64,000 bases of DNA from Spongilla lacustris. Taxonomy: Eukaryota; Porifera; Demospongiae; Spongillida; Spongillidae. Made by a program: the position numbers and the translations under genes. Below are positions 31,666 through 42,459 of the stretch, in pieces. The notes under the pieces are model-generated. The model was not told the DNA's origin, ran no database searches, and saw only the letters and a list, made by a program, of their open reading frames with translations. The stretch is taken from assembly GCA_949361645.1 (NCBI GenBank), contig OX442417.1, forward strand, positions 11,035,150-11,099,149, given 5' to 3'. Numbering within the stretch: the first letter of the stretch is position 1; each line of letters begins with the position of its first letter.

Positions 31666-33316
31666 TACCATGCAGCATCATAACTTGTTCAGTTGTATTG
31701 ATAACAAAATTTGAGTGGGTGTAGCATCATTGTGAGTATCAATGCAAAATACTAAATACTTACCTGAAATCTCTGTGCTTGGTATGAACACCTTGATTTC
31801 TTATCCCTAGGTGCCACAAGTAAGCGACCACTCATCCTGCATTGCTCCTGACCTTTGTTTATGTGATAATGCTCCATTCGAACCGCACGTATTATTCATA
31901 AAATACACACGCCGCGTAGAGTGGTAAAAAAAAAAAAGTGGCTGGTTCTAATGGTTGTAAATATGCTTCTTAATCTGTCTTGTTGATGTTGTAACTTGCT
32001 GACCTAAATCCTATTGTCGCTGTCTTTGCTACACACGATCAAAGTACCCCCTCTCCGTTACCGCCTCTATCACATTAACGTATAAAAACGATGCGCGGCT
32101 ATTCGAGTAATATTGTAGGTCGTGCGCGCTGGTAAATTTATTTAATGCGATGGTAGAGGGTATGAAATATCAAATTCTCTCGAAGGTATGACCATAGATA
32201 TTCCAGTCTAATATCTATGGTATGACTTGAACAAAGCATGAAATGCGGGTCACAAAAGGTACGATTTATAATGAGCTCTAAAAGTAATTTATTTTGCACC
32301 ATTCAAAACGCATACCGTATTAGCCAATTATCTGAATTGTGTCCAGCCGCAAACAGCAGTGCCCTAGCCCTGCTTTCTGAATGGTTTAGTCAATGAACCA
32401 ATATATCGTGACGGAGTGTGTGTCCCCCCAACAAGGTACACTCCACTGCCCCACCCCTTACCGACCCATAGCCTGCTGATTTACTAGTCTCCTACTCAGA
32501 CCCATGTACAGCAAGCTGTATTTGTGGACTCTGCCATGCAGCCCTAAAACATCTCGTGATGTAGGCCTTGCATGTTTACCCATACTGGATTATCTATCTT
32601 AAGTAAACAAGCGAGCTAGACCAGAATGTACATGGGATTTTAAAGAAAACATCGTCACAGCAAGCACCTGTACAGAATAGGTTTCACGGATGTATATGTA
32701 AATACATGCCGGCATGCTACATACATGTGTATAAGATAAGCACAGTACCTCTTCACTCCAGCTGATGTTATGGTTTGTCCAAAAAGCTGCTTTGGTGAGA
32801 GCGAATGTGACAGCTGTACAGTAGGCTCAACCTGAATTTGGTGAGAGCGAATGCGACAGCGATCCTCTCCAGGTGGCTCCCATCATAAAATGTAGTGTGA
32901 TTTAAGTGTTGTGCTTATTACTTATTCTGTACCTTGTACATACATGTATATCAATAACGGGTAATTATTACCGTATAATAATAATTATTATTGTAATAGT
33001 TCCAGTGCAATATTAATGTTATCTAGTGTAGATTATGCAGTATCACTTATATTCATACGTTGTACTGATGTAGATGTCAGTAGTACATATTTGCTGCAGG
33101 AGGATATTCAATTAAAATTATCGAGAACATAAAACTGAAGCCATTTGCATTGATAAATAGATTCACACACTATAATCTTTTACAATTTCATCAACAATTT
33201 CATCAACATATATGCTTGTATTCTACACGCTTCACAATTAATTCAATACAGCACACAGTTCTTGACAATTTATAGCCGGCAATTATTGCATGTCAAAGTG
33301 GTTTCCCTTATGGTCT
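31666..33316. other. Intergenic, with a duplicated exon fragment and a small hairpin
   Basis: No intact gene. A perfect short hairpin lies at 32191-32221 (ACCATAGATATT / AATATCTATGGT with a 6-base loop). The segment 32746-32808 copies the 3' end of the gene at 33317. Confidence 0.45.
32746..32808 (-). pseudogene. Duplicated fragment of the tetraspan-like gene's last exon
   Basis: GTACCTCTTCACTCCAGCTG and ATGTTATGGTTTGTCCAAAA are near-identical to 33325-33360 (ATACCTCTTTACTCCAGCTG, ATGTTATGATTTGTCCAAAG), the coding end of the gene starting at 33317. A second piece, TTGGTGAGAGCGAATG, then appears twice (32791 and 32839). Confidence 0.6.
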
Positions 33317-34630
33317 TTAAGGATACCTCTTTACTCCAGCTGATGTTATGATTTGTCCAAAGAGCTGCTTATTCTGAGAGTCATTGAGACTTGTGTTAAG
33401 TGGTTGCTCCATGAACTGTGCATGAGAGTTTGCATATGAATTCATAGGCTGCGCATAATGTTGCATGGGCTGTCCATATGGAATATGGTACATTGTTGTT
33501 TCGTTGGATGGTGGCTGCTGACATGGAATTGCATACATGAGCACAGGTTGCTGCATTGGTGGCATCACATTGATTGGCTGAACAGTTGCAGTTTGGTGTG
33601 GTTTTTTGTTGTAACAAAGTGACATAGCCCAACCAATGATTGCTGCAATAGAGCTGAGACACTGTGAAGAATTAATGCGCATAATTATATAAATATGCTC
33701 ATATGTAATCATGTTAGTTGAAGCCCTATACATTTGGCCTAGCTGTTTTGACTTCAAGAGCACAGTAATGATAATACTAGTACTTGTTTGTTATAGGGAT
33801 TTGTATTGATGTGTTGCACGTAGCTATAATGTTTAGCAACATCATGTTCCAATTTGTTAGTACATGTAATACTTACATTTAACTCATTTGTTTAATGCAT
33901 TAAATGAAAATTATATATCACATACCACAACACTGCTTACCTGACATACAAGTGCACCAATTCCCCCACAGCAGATCAATACTCCCAATCCTACATACAA
34001 GGCAGACCCTGTAAAGATAAGCATCCATACCACCACTGCCATCTCAATTAGCAGGGCTATTCCACTTAGTAGAAAAATGACAAAAAAGAAAATGTACTAA
34101 TGTTCACAGTTAAGGTACAATCTGCTGTACAAAGTTTATATGGATTTTGTGTTCCTCATAATACTTGTACCTACTAAAGGAGCAAATAAATAACATTTTA
34201 GGAACAATAAAATCAGATTAGATATAAACTTAAGCAAACCACATTCATGAGATGCATATATGATTTTCTTTCCATACGTGAGTGGCTATACTGTACATCT
34301 AATGGTTGTTATTTAAATAGGATTAATAAGGATACCACCAAAATCCATCCAAGTGTTCTGACAGTTGCATTAGTAGTACATAACTCAACAGCATCTCTGA
34401 GCACACTAGTAACATAAACCATTGGCCCAGAAGCAACAAAACACCAGAATGGAATAAAAACATCTTGACCTTGAGTAGAACTAGATCTTCTGTTGGACAG
34501 ACACAATGTATAAATATCCAGCACATAATTTGAGTGAACTTAACTCTGAAATATTGTAGTAGAGAATTCCCCATACAACCACATAAAGGATCCAAGCACC
34601 AAATGATACTGTACTAAGAGTTAGTGAAAG
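33317..34630 (-). CDS. Tetraspan-like membrane protein with Pro/Gln-rich tail, partial gene model
   Basis: Exons seen on the minus strand are 34630-34545 (SFGAWILYVVVWGILYYNIS), ~34489 to ~34340 (FIPFWCFVASGPMVYVTSVL, ELCTTNATVRTLGWILV), 34064-33941 (EMAVVVWMLIFTGSALYVGL, GVLICCGGIGALVCQ) and 33661-33317 (CLSSIAAIIGWAMSLCYNKK, then a tail rich in Pro, Gln, Met and Tyr, ending at 33317). The first junction (55-bp intron, phase 2) and the last (phase 0) fit exactly. I cannot find a clean in-frame junction between the second and third exons, and the first exon and start codon are not found. Four hydrophobic helices and a cytoplasmic PQ-rich tail recall MS4A/CD20-like or similar four-helix proteins, without a diagnostic motif. 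Confidence 0.6.
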
Positions 34631-35939
34631 CTGCATGGAGAGAATGCAAAAAAAATCATAGTGTGTGGGAACATTTCTCTATATAAATTTTATTTACCAT
34701 TGCGTACTGTTGATAATCTATATGCACAAGAGCATATGGTGTGTGCAAAGGAGATCATTGCTTATGCATTTGCCCTCTTGTTTGGGTTACAACCTACATT
34801 ATATCACAAATACATCTAATGGTTCTTAATTACGATTAATAATAAGGGTAAAATTTCACCAAAATCCATCCACTTGCTCTGACAGTTGCATTAGTAGTGC
34901 ATAACTAAGGGTGCACCGTGCTGCACTCAAGGCTATCAACTGATCAGACCAATGGCAAGTGTGTCATAAGCAAGGAAGGAACCCTTAGTACCAATGCAAT
35001 ACATTAAAGACAATCCTTGTCCATTAAGTGTTACTCAATAAATCGCTTGAGAGCATGAGCTATCTTCTCAGCACCTGTAAGACAGGCTTCAGTACCACTG
35101 GAATTTGACATACTTGTGCCTACTGTCATGTCAATCAAATTCGAAATTTGATGACATTTTTGGTCAAGCCGAAGGAATGCTGGTGCTTACAAGCTTGCTA
35201 TACGAATACACAGCCAATTTTTATTAATGAGTACAAATCATCAAAATTTGATATTTGGTATGCCTTTGTTAGATTGATGAAGTGTTATACCAATACAAAC
35301 TGTTACAAGTATATTGAAGAATGTCAAAGTAAGTGGCAATTAGTACAATAAATATGTACTCTTATTTCTTGCAGTAATATTTATTAATAAGGTTCATCTT
35401 CACCACTTTTGCACATGCAAGTAAAACTTCACATGGAGAGAAAATAAACTTAAACTTTGTACAGGTTGCAGATACATACATGTACATTTCCACCACTGGT
35501 AATCACATTGAGTGGAATATATGCATTGTACTATTTCTTCACTTTAAGTAGAAGAGTCAATTACGTATAATCCATATCACTGAACACGTCTGTATTGAAA
35601 AACGACTTCCAAGTTCGGGAACAGCCTTTGCATTAAATAGCCTTCTTCCTGAGGTATGCCAGCCAGGTGGTACGCGCAGTTGGTTACTTTTCAGGCAATG
35701 ATCTTATTGATCTCAAGATATTTCACTCGTTCATAATTCATATGAGATTTCCGCCATGCATTCAATCCACAAATGTTCATCACTCATCAAGGAATTTTAA
35801 TACAAAATGCTCTTGTATGTGTGTAAGTATTGGTGTCAATAAGCATTTCAAGAACGATGGCTTGCATCGTTTTGTACACAGTAAGTCCATTATATTAGGA
35901 TTGTATTAAAGGTTTCCCAACCGTGTCATAGATGAAATA
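34631..35939. other. Region upstream of the tetraspan-like gene, includes a duplicated exon fragment
   Basis: 34800-34905 resembles 34290-34386 (CACCAAAATCCATCCA, then CTGACAGTTGCATTAGTAGT), so part of that gene's second exon is duplicated here. A 32-codon minus-strand frame at 35035-35133 (MTVGTSMSNSSGTEACLTGA) and plus frames at 35148-35351 and 35667-35909 are unrecognised and unsupported. Confidence 0.4.
34800..34905 (-). pseudogene. Duplicated fragment of the tetraspan-like gene's second exon
   Basis: Shares the intron-flanking ATCTAATGGTT and the exon blocks CACCAAAATCCATCCA and CTGACAGTTGCATTAGTAGT with 34290-34386, then diverges. Confidence 0.6.
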
Positions 35940-36055
35940 AAATGTTATGAGGGGGGACATATTACCCAGGAGGGGGACAGTTTGCTCTAATGTAAATTGT
36001 CCGGGAGGACATAGTACACTAGTGCAAAACGTCCGGGGTGACAAATTTTAGGAGG
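35940..36055. repeat. GTCC-rich inverted-repeat fragment
   Basis: GGGGGGACATATTACCCAGG and GTCCGGGAGGACATAGTACA and GTCCGGGGTGACA form imperfect repeats resembling the hairpin at 44148-44244 (GTCCTCCCTGGGG / CCCGGGTGGACA). Confidence 0.4.
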
Positions 36056-36199
36056 GGAGTGGGGGGTGGGGGCATTGTACCCTACGACACTGGTTTTCGG
36101 CTGAATCAGCTCGCGAAATGGGTTCTACAGTGATTGCAGTATTTTTCTTGAGCCACAAGAAGTACAGATTAACTGAAGCTAGCATTCCCAAAAGTGTAT

Positions 36200-36450
36200 T
36201 TTGGCAAGCAACAAAGAAGTTTTAATGCTTCCTGATTCGCAAAATGGAAATGGCTAGCTTGAATGGGATGATATTAAACTGTGTCCGTTCTATTCACTTA
36301 AGTCTGAAGATGCCTTTAGTAACAGAGGATTTAAGAACTGGAAGAATGCTACAGAAAAAGAATGAAGTGCCACATACTCACAAAGAAGCTGTGATGAAAT
36401 TATGCAAAGAGTCAGCCTGTTGCAGCACAGCTTGCAAAACGGCTTGAAGC
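36200..36450 (+). pseudogene. Fragment of a hAT-type transposase (zinc-finger region), frameshifted
   Basis: One frame reads WDDIKLCPFYSLKSEDAFSN, then RGFKNWKNATEKE and a stop. The next frame continues with EVPHTHKEAVMKLCKES. A GF-x-NWK-x-A segment followed by an H-x-H/HKEA segment is characteristic of the TTF-type zinc finger at the N-terminus of hAT transposases. Only this piece remains, without the catalytic or dimerisation domain. Confidence 0.55.
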
Positions 36451-39018
36451 TGAAGTCACAATTATGCATGCTTACTTAAAATTGTGTCCATGCAGCCTGA
36501 ATTTCATACCTATAATAGGGCATGAAGATAAGGAAGGAAACTTTATCCAACTGCTACAGCTACGCATGCATTAGTTATCTAAAGTTATGGCTGGCCCAGA
36601 ACACACATTGGACATCTCACGATATGCAAAATGAGATATTTCAAATAATGACTCAAAAGGTGTTGAACAAGATATAAAGCTGAATAGATATTGAGCCGGT
36701 ACGAGGTTGCGCGCTTCAGTGGAATAGTGTCAAACTCATTTCTGAATCAGCTAGAGAGGCTGTTCGTTTAATAGGATGATGTATAAATTTTGACACAGAT
36801 GACTTATCCAGAGCAGAGAGGAAGCAACTTTTGACGGTATTACATGAAAGGCATGAGTTTTTGTCCACGTGAGTGATGGAGCCCTCCTCCCCCCGATTAT
36901 ATCAGGTTGCTCTGTTCGTAATTTTTGTTCGTCTGATGGATAACCAAAGTAGTGTAGCGTGGGCAATTGCCCCCACGCGCCGACCTAAGTGGGGCACAAG
37001 CTAAGATGTTTGGTATATAAAATAGCATAGCAATAATAATAATTTTAGGCTTATATTTATTTTATTCGATCATTATGCCTACAAATTAAAGAAACAGCAA
37101 ATCCGTGCCCGCGCCAACTAGCTGTTATTTTATTGGTTTTGGTATAATCGGAGTTCAATTTTGCGCCCCTCCCTCTCCCTCCGTTGGCTAACAAAAGGAA
37201 CCCCCACCCTCCTCCGTATTTTGCTTGAGATAGAGGGGGGGGGGGGGGGGGGGGGGGGGCGCGCCATTAATAGTGCATTAATTAATGCCACCGGGTACTC
37301 AATACCCACGCTAGGTCACTGCACCGAGGTCTATTGTCGAGTTGCTCTAATTATAGTTTAACTTTTACGTACACGCACGCAGTGTATACGCAGACTATGC
37401 TCTGGAACATTTGCCATTCACCGTGCACGGGCTACCTCCAATTAATTAACCCTTAAGCCACCAAATATAATTGCGTATAATATTATACATGTACTGGAAA
37501 GCATAATTTTTATTATCTAATTGGTTCTTCTCACTTCGCCTAAGGACATTTGGGGGAGTTACAATAATGATTAAAATAAAAAGTATGCCGATGCCAAGGC
37601 AAGCCATTGCAATAAAAGATGGGCAAGAAGGTAAAAGCCTACTTACTCATCTGATAAATCCCCACCCACAGCTGATCGAGCTAGGCCCGGTTAGATAGGG
37701 TGCATGGAGCCGGCGGACCCAATTAAACATGACAATGCAAGAGGTCTAAAAAAAAAGAGGAGCTAGAAAAGTTTTGAAAAGCCGGAACAAGAGATTATAG
37801 ATACCCGATGAGGAATGGGTTTGAGAGGTAACCTGGCAATAAATCATTCGTTCTGCAAACCTCACAAGTCCAATTGTGTATGCTAAAAGAGAGCCAAATA
37901 AGATAATAATGATTATTACAATCATAATCATACACGGATATATAAATATTGTATGTACATGTACGGACAGTTTACAGGTAGTTGCCTTGGTAACCACTAA
38001 AAATCGCCTTGTTGCAGTACATGCCACGCCCACTAACCCCCACGGCCCATGTTAAATTATGAGGGCAAACTATGCACAAGCCTTAGGTATTAATTCGCAG
38101 TTTTATATATGTACCATGATACCATGCTACACTTTACCTAGCTAGTAACTTTCAAAACCGGACCAAAGCCGCTTTGATAGCATGCAAAGAGATATATACC
38201 AGTATTGTGAAATACGTAGCACCGTCTGCTTCTGCATGTCAAGGGGGTTGATGCGAAAAGGGCATGCGCCCCCTTTCTTGCGTAAGTAGCTAAATTTCAT
38301 TTTCGGGATATAGGAGTATATAACATGGGAGGTGGCTATAAACGCCCACACTGCCTGTATGCATGCATGCGTGTACATGTACATGTAAGTGTAGGTCAAT
38401 TAAGCCCCACCTACCGTACCGTTTGTACAGACCCATGATCATCAATAATCCCCCACCCCCCCTCAGTCTATTTCTCTCTCCTCCTCCCCCGAAACAGCAC
38501 ACCAGCACAAAATAGATATATAGCAGAGTATATAGTACTGGTAGCAGGAAAATGGATATAGCAGTATAGATCAAGCGAAAATGGCCTAATAGTATATTTA
38601 TAACCGTTAACATACCACTCGGGGGATCTTCCAGCTAGCGATGGAAGTTGTCATTTTGCCTGAGCACAACACTGAAATTAATATAAATTATTGGTATAAA
38701 ATTACTGCGTCGGTAAGCCAAAATAAAATTATAAAATCAGATGTGCTACAAAGTTCGATGATCCAGCGGGTACATGTCCAGGTAAGAGTATACTAAAAGC
38801 TCTTCAGATTCAGTAACAGATCGAATATAGAGAGCATTGTTATGATTATTGAAACGATATCATTGGCGGTGTACTTCTCTGGATCATGGTCATGGAATTC
38901 ACAACATGAGAAATCAATTAATATATTATATATATATATATATGTAATTATTTCCATCCATCAGTTAAAAGTACTGTAACATATCACTTTTGAGCCAACA
39001 CTCTTATCCAGCTGGAAA
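36451..39018. other. Intergenic, no supported gene
   Basis: Contains a 25-base G tract (37235-37259) and (TA)n near 38925-38943. A minus-strand frame at 37746-38033 has a hydrophobic helix-like stretch (IMIVIIIIILFGSLLAYTIG) but no splice or homology support. Confidence 0.4.
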
Positions 39019-39108
39019 CTAGCCTCGTCCCAGGCCCTATTTTTATATTAAAGTTACGGGCCGATCCCGTAACTTTAATATAAAAACATGGCCTGGGAAC
39101 GAGGCTAG
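39019..39108. mobile_element. 90-bp hairpin MITE, hAT-like, with 7-8-bp target duplication
   Basis: Arms 39019-39060 and 39066-39108 are reverse complements over ~42 bp with two small differences, joined by a 5-base loop. They begin CTAGCCTCGTCCCAGGCC. The element is flanked directly by CTGGAAA (39012-39018 and 39109-39115), or CTGGAAAC if the ends are shifted by one base. An 8-bp duplication and these termini fit hAT-family MITEs. Confidence 0.8.
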
Positions 39109-40654
39109 CTGGAAACATGTATAGATTCTAACAAAGTAGGTTCCTCAACAGTGCAATACAAATCATTGACAAAATGAATTCCTTTTGTCAATGAGAAATG
39201 ACGCTTGTGGGTCAAAAGCTAAGTGTACATGTAAGTGTATTTATCAATGAAACAATTGTACAGTTGAGAAGACATTTTATCCTTTGTTACTTTTAAAATA
39301 AAAATTACAAACCCCTACCCCCCCCCCCCCCACAAGTGATCTATATACATGCACATCTCCTTCTCTTGATCTGAGTAGAAGTTTATCACTGATTACAGTT
39401 CATACGCTATGTATAATGTTTACCTTCCTCTTCTGCACACATATATGGCACAGGAATTTAAAATAATGAACACTTTTCAAATCTGCGAACTGAACTGCTG
39501 TAATTACATGTAACTGACAGTAACATAAATACACATCATATACTAACCCCCTTCATTAGAAAAAGCAACAACATTATCATGAACAAATTACATTTCATAA
39601 CCAGTTTTATAAATGGATAAATCCGTAAGTCCATATCATCACTTTATAATGTTTCAATACTTTACTATTTCAAATAACCTAATTCGAACATTTCATGGCC
39701 ATGTACTGAAAAAAAGCAACACATATGAATTACAGTACCTCTTTTTTTTTTTTCTCCATATACCACTGTGCAATTTCTGCAGAGACGTTGACATCAATAG
39801 TTGCTCGCTTCCTTGCTGGCTTACTTACATTATACTCACATTTACATTTTGTTATCAGTACTTGTTCTACTGTCTGGCATAAGAGATCAGAAAATGTGGA
39901 TCGTGTACTACATAACCTACTTTTAGCATGTCACAGTGTCAGAAAAAATACAACATCCACGCATCCTCTTTTTTTTTTGCGCTTGAGATTTATGGCTTAA
40001 AATGCACGAGTCGTCGAAATAACTTGAGTATCGTTTTTGGAAAGCTTAATTTCTCTACCATTTATAGACACGTAAGGTTCCATGGACTCTCAGCAAAAAT
40101 CCAAGACGATGCAAGATGGGATATTGTAGCAGATGGCTTTTGTTACATGTATATAAAGGTTTTTAATCCTTAAACCCCTACATTGTAGTGGAATCAAGAA
40201 GCTCCATGCATTATCTTCATATGACCATAGCCCCGGCATGAAAAGGAAATAGGACCAGCCTATCTGCCTGAAGTTGAACATGCCTCTTTTACTACACTCA
40301 TCTTCCCATGCATGGAGGACTTGGGCATGCGCGTCACAAGCCACAACAAGCTACAAGCGCCTGGTCTCTGCCTAACCATCAACACAACTGCATGAAGAGG
40401 TATACCAGTCTGTATATGTATGGCACTAACACCAACTCTATTTGAATCTAATCAGTGTATAACTGGATCTTCAAATTAATTAATTTGCAGTTGCAAAGAA
40501 AACAAGGCAATTAAATAATAGTCCACTGCATGTCAAGCCAATTTTTACACCGCGTTCTGTCATTGAAATTAAATAACCACTTTTAACTCACATTATATTA
40601 TAGCCATGTGGGTAATTTAAATTGTTCAAGTACATGTACATGTAAGTGGTATGA
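39109..40654. other. Intergenic, no supported gene
   Basis: Contains a C tract near 39318-39331 and T tracts near 39740-39751 and 39968-39978. Frames up to 91 codons on either strand show no domain, splice or composition support. Confidence 0.4.
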
Positions 40655-40853
40655 AATACTTCATATTCGAATCCCTCTATTGTCAAGGTTATTCAAGATT
40701 AAGGTGTTATTTATAAGTAGCCAGCTGATTTCAAGTTACCAAGTTCATTGGTAAATTATTAAGGTCATAATTCGAATAATTTAAGATTGAAGCCGTTATA
40801 CATGCAGGATAACTACCATCTAATTAGTAATCACCACTTGATTTCATATTTTA
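40655..40853. repeat. AT-rich dispersed repeat, related to 2470-2880
   Basis: Ordered matches to the copy at 2470-2880 (see there). It ends where the fold-back element at 40854 begins. Confidence 0.5.
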
Positions 40854-41137
40854 AAAACAAGATATAAAAAAATTCTCTCAGAGAAAGTTAGTGGTATATA
40901 GGATTTGAAGGCAATGGTGGTGTAAAATGGAAGGGAACAAGGGATCAACAATGGCACAAAATTTAGTCCTATATTTAGCACTTTTGTAGCATGTACATTT
41001 TACGTTGCTAAATATAGGACTATTCAACAAAATTGTACCATCGTTGATCCCTTGTTCCCTTCCTTTTTACACCACCATTGTCTTCAAATCCTATATACCA
41101 CTAACTTTCTCAGAGAGAATGTTTTTATATCTTGTTT
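40854..41137. mobile_element. Small fold-back element, ~284 bp hairpin, related to 24137-24380
   Basis: AAACAAGATATAAAAAAATT, GAGAAAGTTAGTGGTATATA and GGAACAAGGGATCAACAATG on the left are mirrored by CGTTGATCCCTTGTTCCCTT, TATATACCACTAACTTTCTC and TTTTTATATCTTGTTT on the right. The motif order (AGAAAGT-AGTGGT-TAGGATT-GGTGGTG-AACAAGG) is shared with the element at 24137. Confidence 0.8.
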
Positions 41138-41204
41138 CATTCATTTCTTTTTAATAAGTGACTACTAGTATATAGGTGTACATGTACTTTACAACCTGTA
41201 CATA

Positions 41205-41705
41205 CTAGTACATAGTACATGTGTAGAAGTAAATACGATTGTATGATAACATCCAGCCATTGTAATTCCCATGTTTATTGCCTAGCAACACAATGATTAC
41301 ATTTGTAGCTGTTCTAGTTCGAAACTCTCGCGCCAAGCTTTCCCTCTTAGATGCTCGTTTCTTGTTTGAGTTCAGTTCATAACACCGCCTTTTAGAAGCT
41401 CGGTTTGACTCCAGATTTGCTCTGTAGATGTCACGAGCAGACACCTGCCTTTGTTCAATATCAACATTGTACAGAACTCGGGAGGACTCTAACTCATAGT
41501 CTTGATTTTGGAGGGTATGGGTATTGTCATGGGAACGCTTGTCGGACACTTTATACCAAACATCTACATGTATATCTGACATAGGGGCAGTCCATAGGTA
41601 AATTCTACATCTATTGGCGTAATTGGCGCTCTTTAAAACTGTTCCCATCGATGGAAAACACTTGTGTTTGGTACTTGGACGTAATAATTGATTTATACCA
41701 AACAT
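41205..41705 (-). CDS. Possible 166-residue basic protein, low confidence
   Basis: An open frame with a central segment of near-repeats rich in Arg, Lys, Glu and Ser (SARDIYRANLESNRASKRRC, YELNSNKKRASKRESLAREF). Such basic R/K-A-S-K-R arrays occur in transposon-encoded proteins of marine invertebrates, to my recollection. No domain is recognised. Part of the N-terminal coding region is also present as a diverged ~145-bp tandem duplicate at ~41700-41780. It may be a transposon remnant. Confidence 0.3.
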   Translation of the reverse strand: MFGINQLLRPSTKHKCFPSMGTVLKSANYANRCRIYLWTAPMSDIHVDVWYKVSDKRSHDNTHTLQNQDYELESSRVLYNVDIEQRQVSARDIYRANLESNRASKRRCYELNSNKKRASKRESLAREFRTRTATNVIIVLLGNKHGNYNGWMLSYNRIYFYTCTMY

Positions 41706-42087
41706 GTATATCTGGTACCAGCAGATGTTTTACAGGAAATTCTACAGCCATTGGTATCATCGGCGCTCTTTAAAACCTTCCCTATCTCGAGTTATACTCA
41801 CCCATAAAGACGACGACTATGGACAAATTGCGGTCTGGGAACGAGAACTACGATCTCTTAAAGTAAACGGTTTGGTGACTTGAACAAAACATGAAAATGA
41901 TTGTCTTTACATTGTGGCTCAATAGCAATAAAGAGCTACACTACCCATTTCTCGGTTCGTGAGTTATACACGGGTCGCGTTTTAGAGAAAAATGATTTCA
42001 TGATACGGCACAATTCCTATATATGTATGAGAGTTATAGCCGTAACTCACGATTATGTAAAGTGCTCTTATAGCATTTTAATTGTTA

Positions 42088-42299
42088 TTTTGAACTAAAT
42101 GTACATGTAGTAGAATGTCTATCGAATCTCTTAATTAGAATTTATTCAGTTTAATTTAAAATTTGAATAACAGAACAGTACAGTATACATGTATTTTGAA
42201 CTAAATGTACATGTAGTAGAATGTCTATCGAATCTCTTAATTAGAATTTATTCAGTTTAATTTAAAATTTGAATAACAGAACAGTACAGTATACATGTA
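42088..42299. repeat. Near-perfect 106-bp tandem duplication
   Basis: TTTTGAACTAAATGTACATG through ACAGTACAGTATACATGTAT occurs twice head-to-tail (from about 42088 and 42194) with essentially no differences, so the duplication is recent. It lies just downstream of the LDLa gene's stop. Confidence 0.9.
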
Positions 42300-42459
42300 T
42301 TGCATATATACACGTATGCATATGTGCACAAGTAAATAATGACATTTGATCAATATAAGCGTAGCATGTACATGTTCATATACATGTGATTGAAGACAAT
42401 GATTGCCAGCACATGTGTTGAAAATACTGGTACAATTTATGGGATGCAGTTGGAACAGG

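Noticed and set aside
37746..38033. 95-codon frame with an Ile-rich hydrophobic stretch
   Set aside because: No splice partners, no conserved motif, and the stretch is explained by ATT/ATC-rich DNA (GATTATTACAATCATAATCA).
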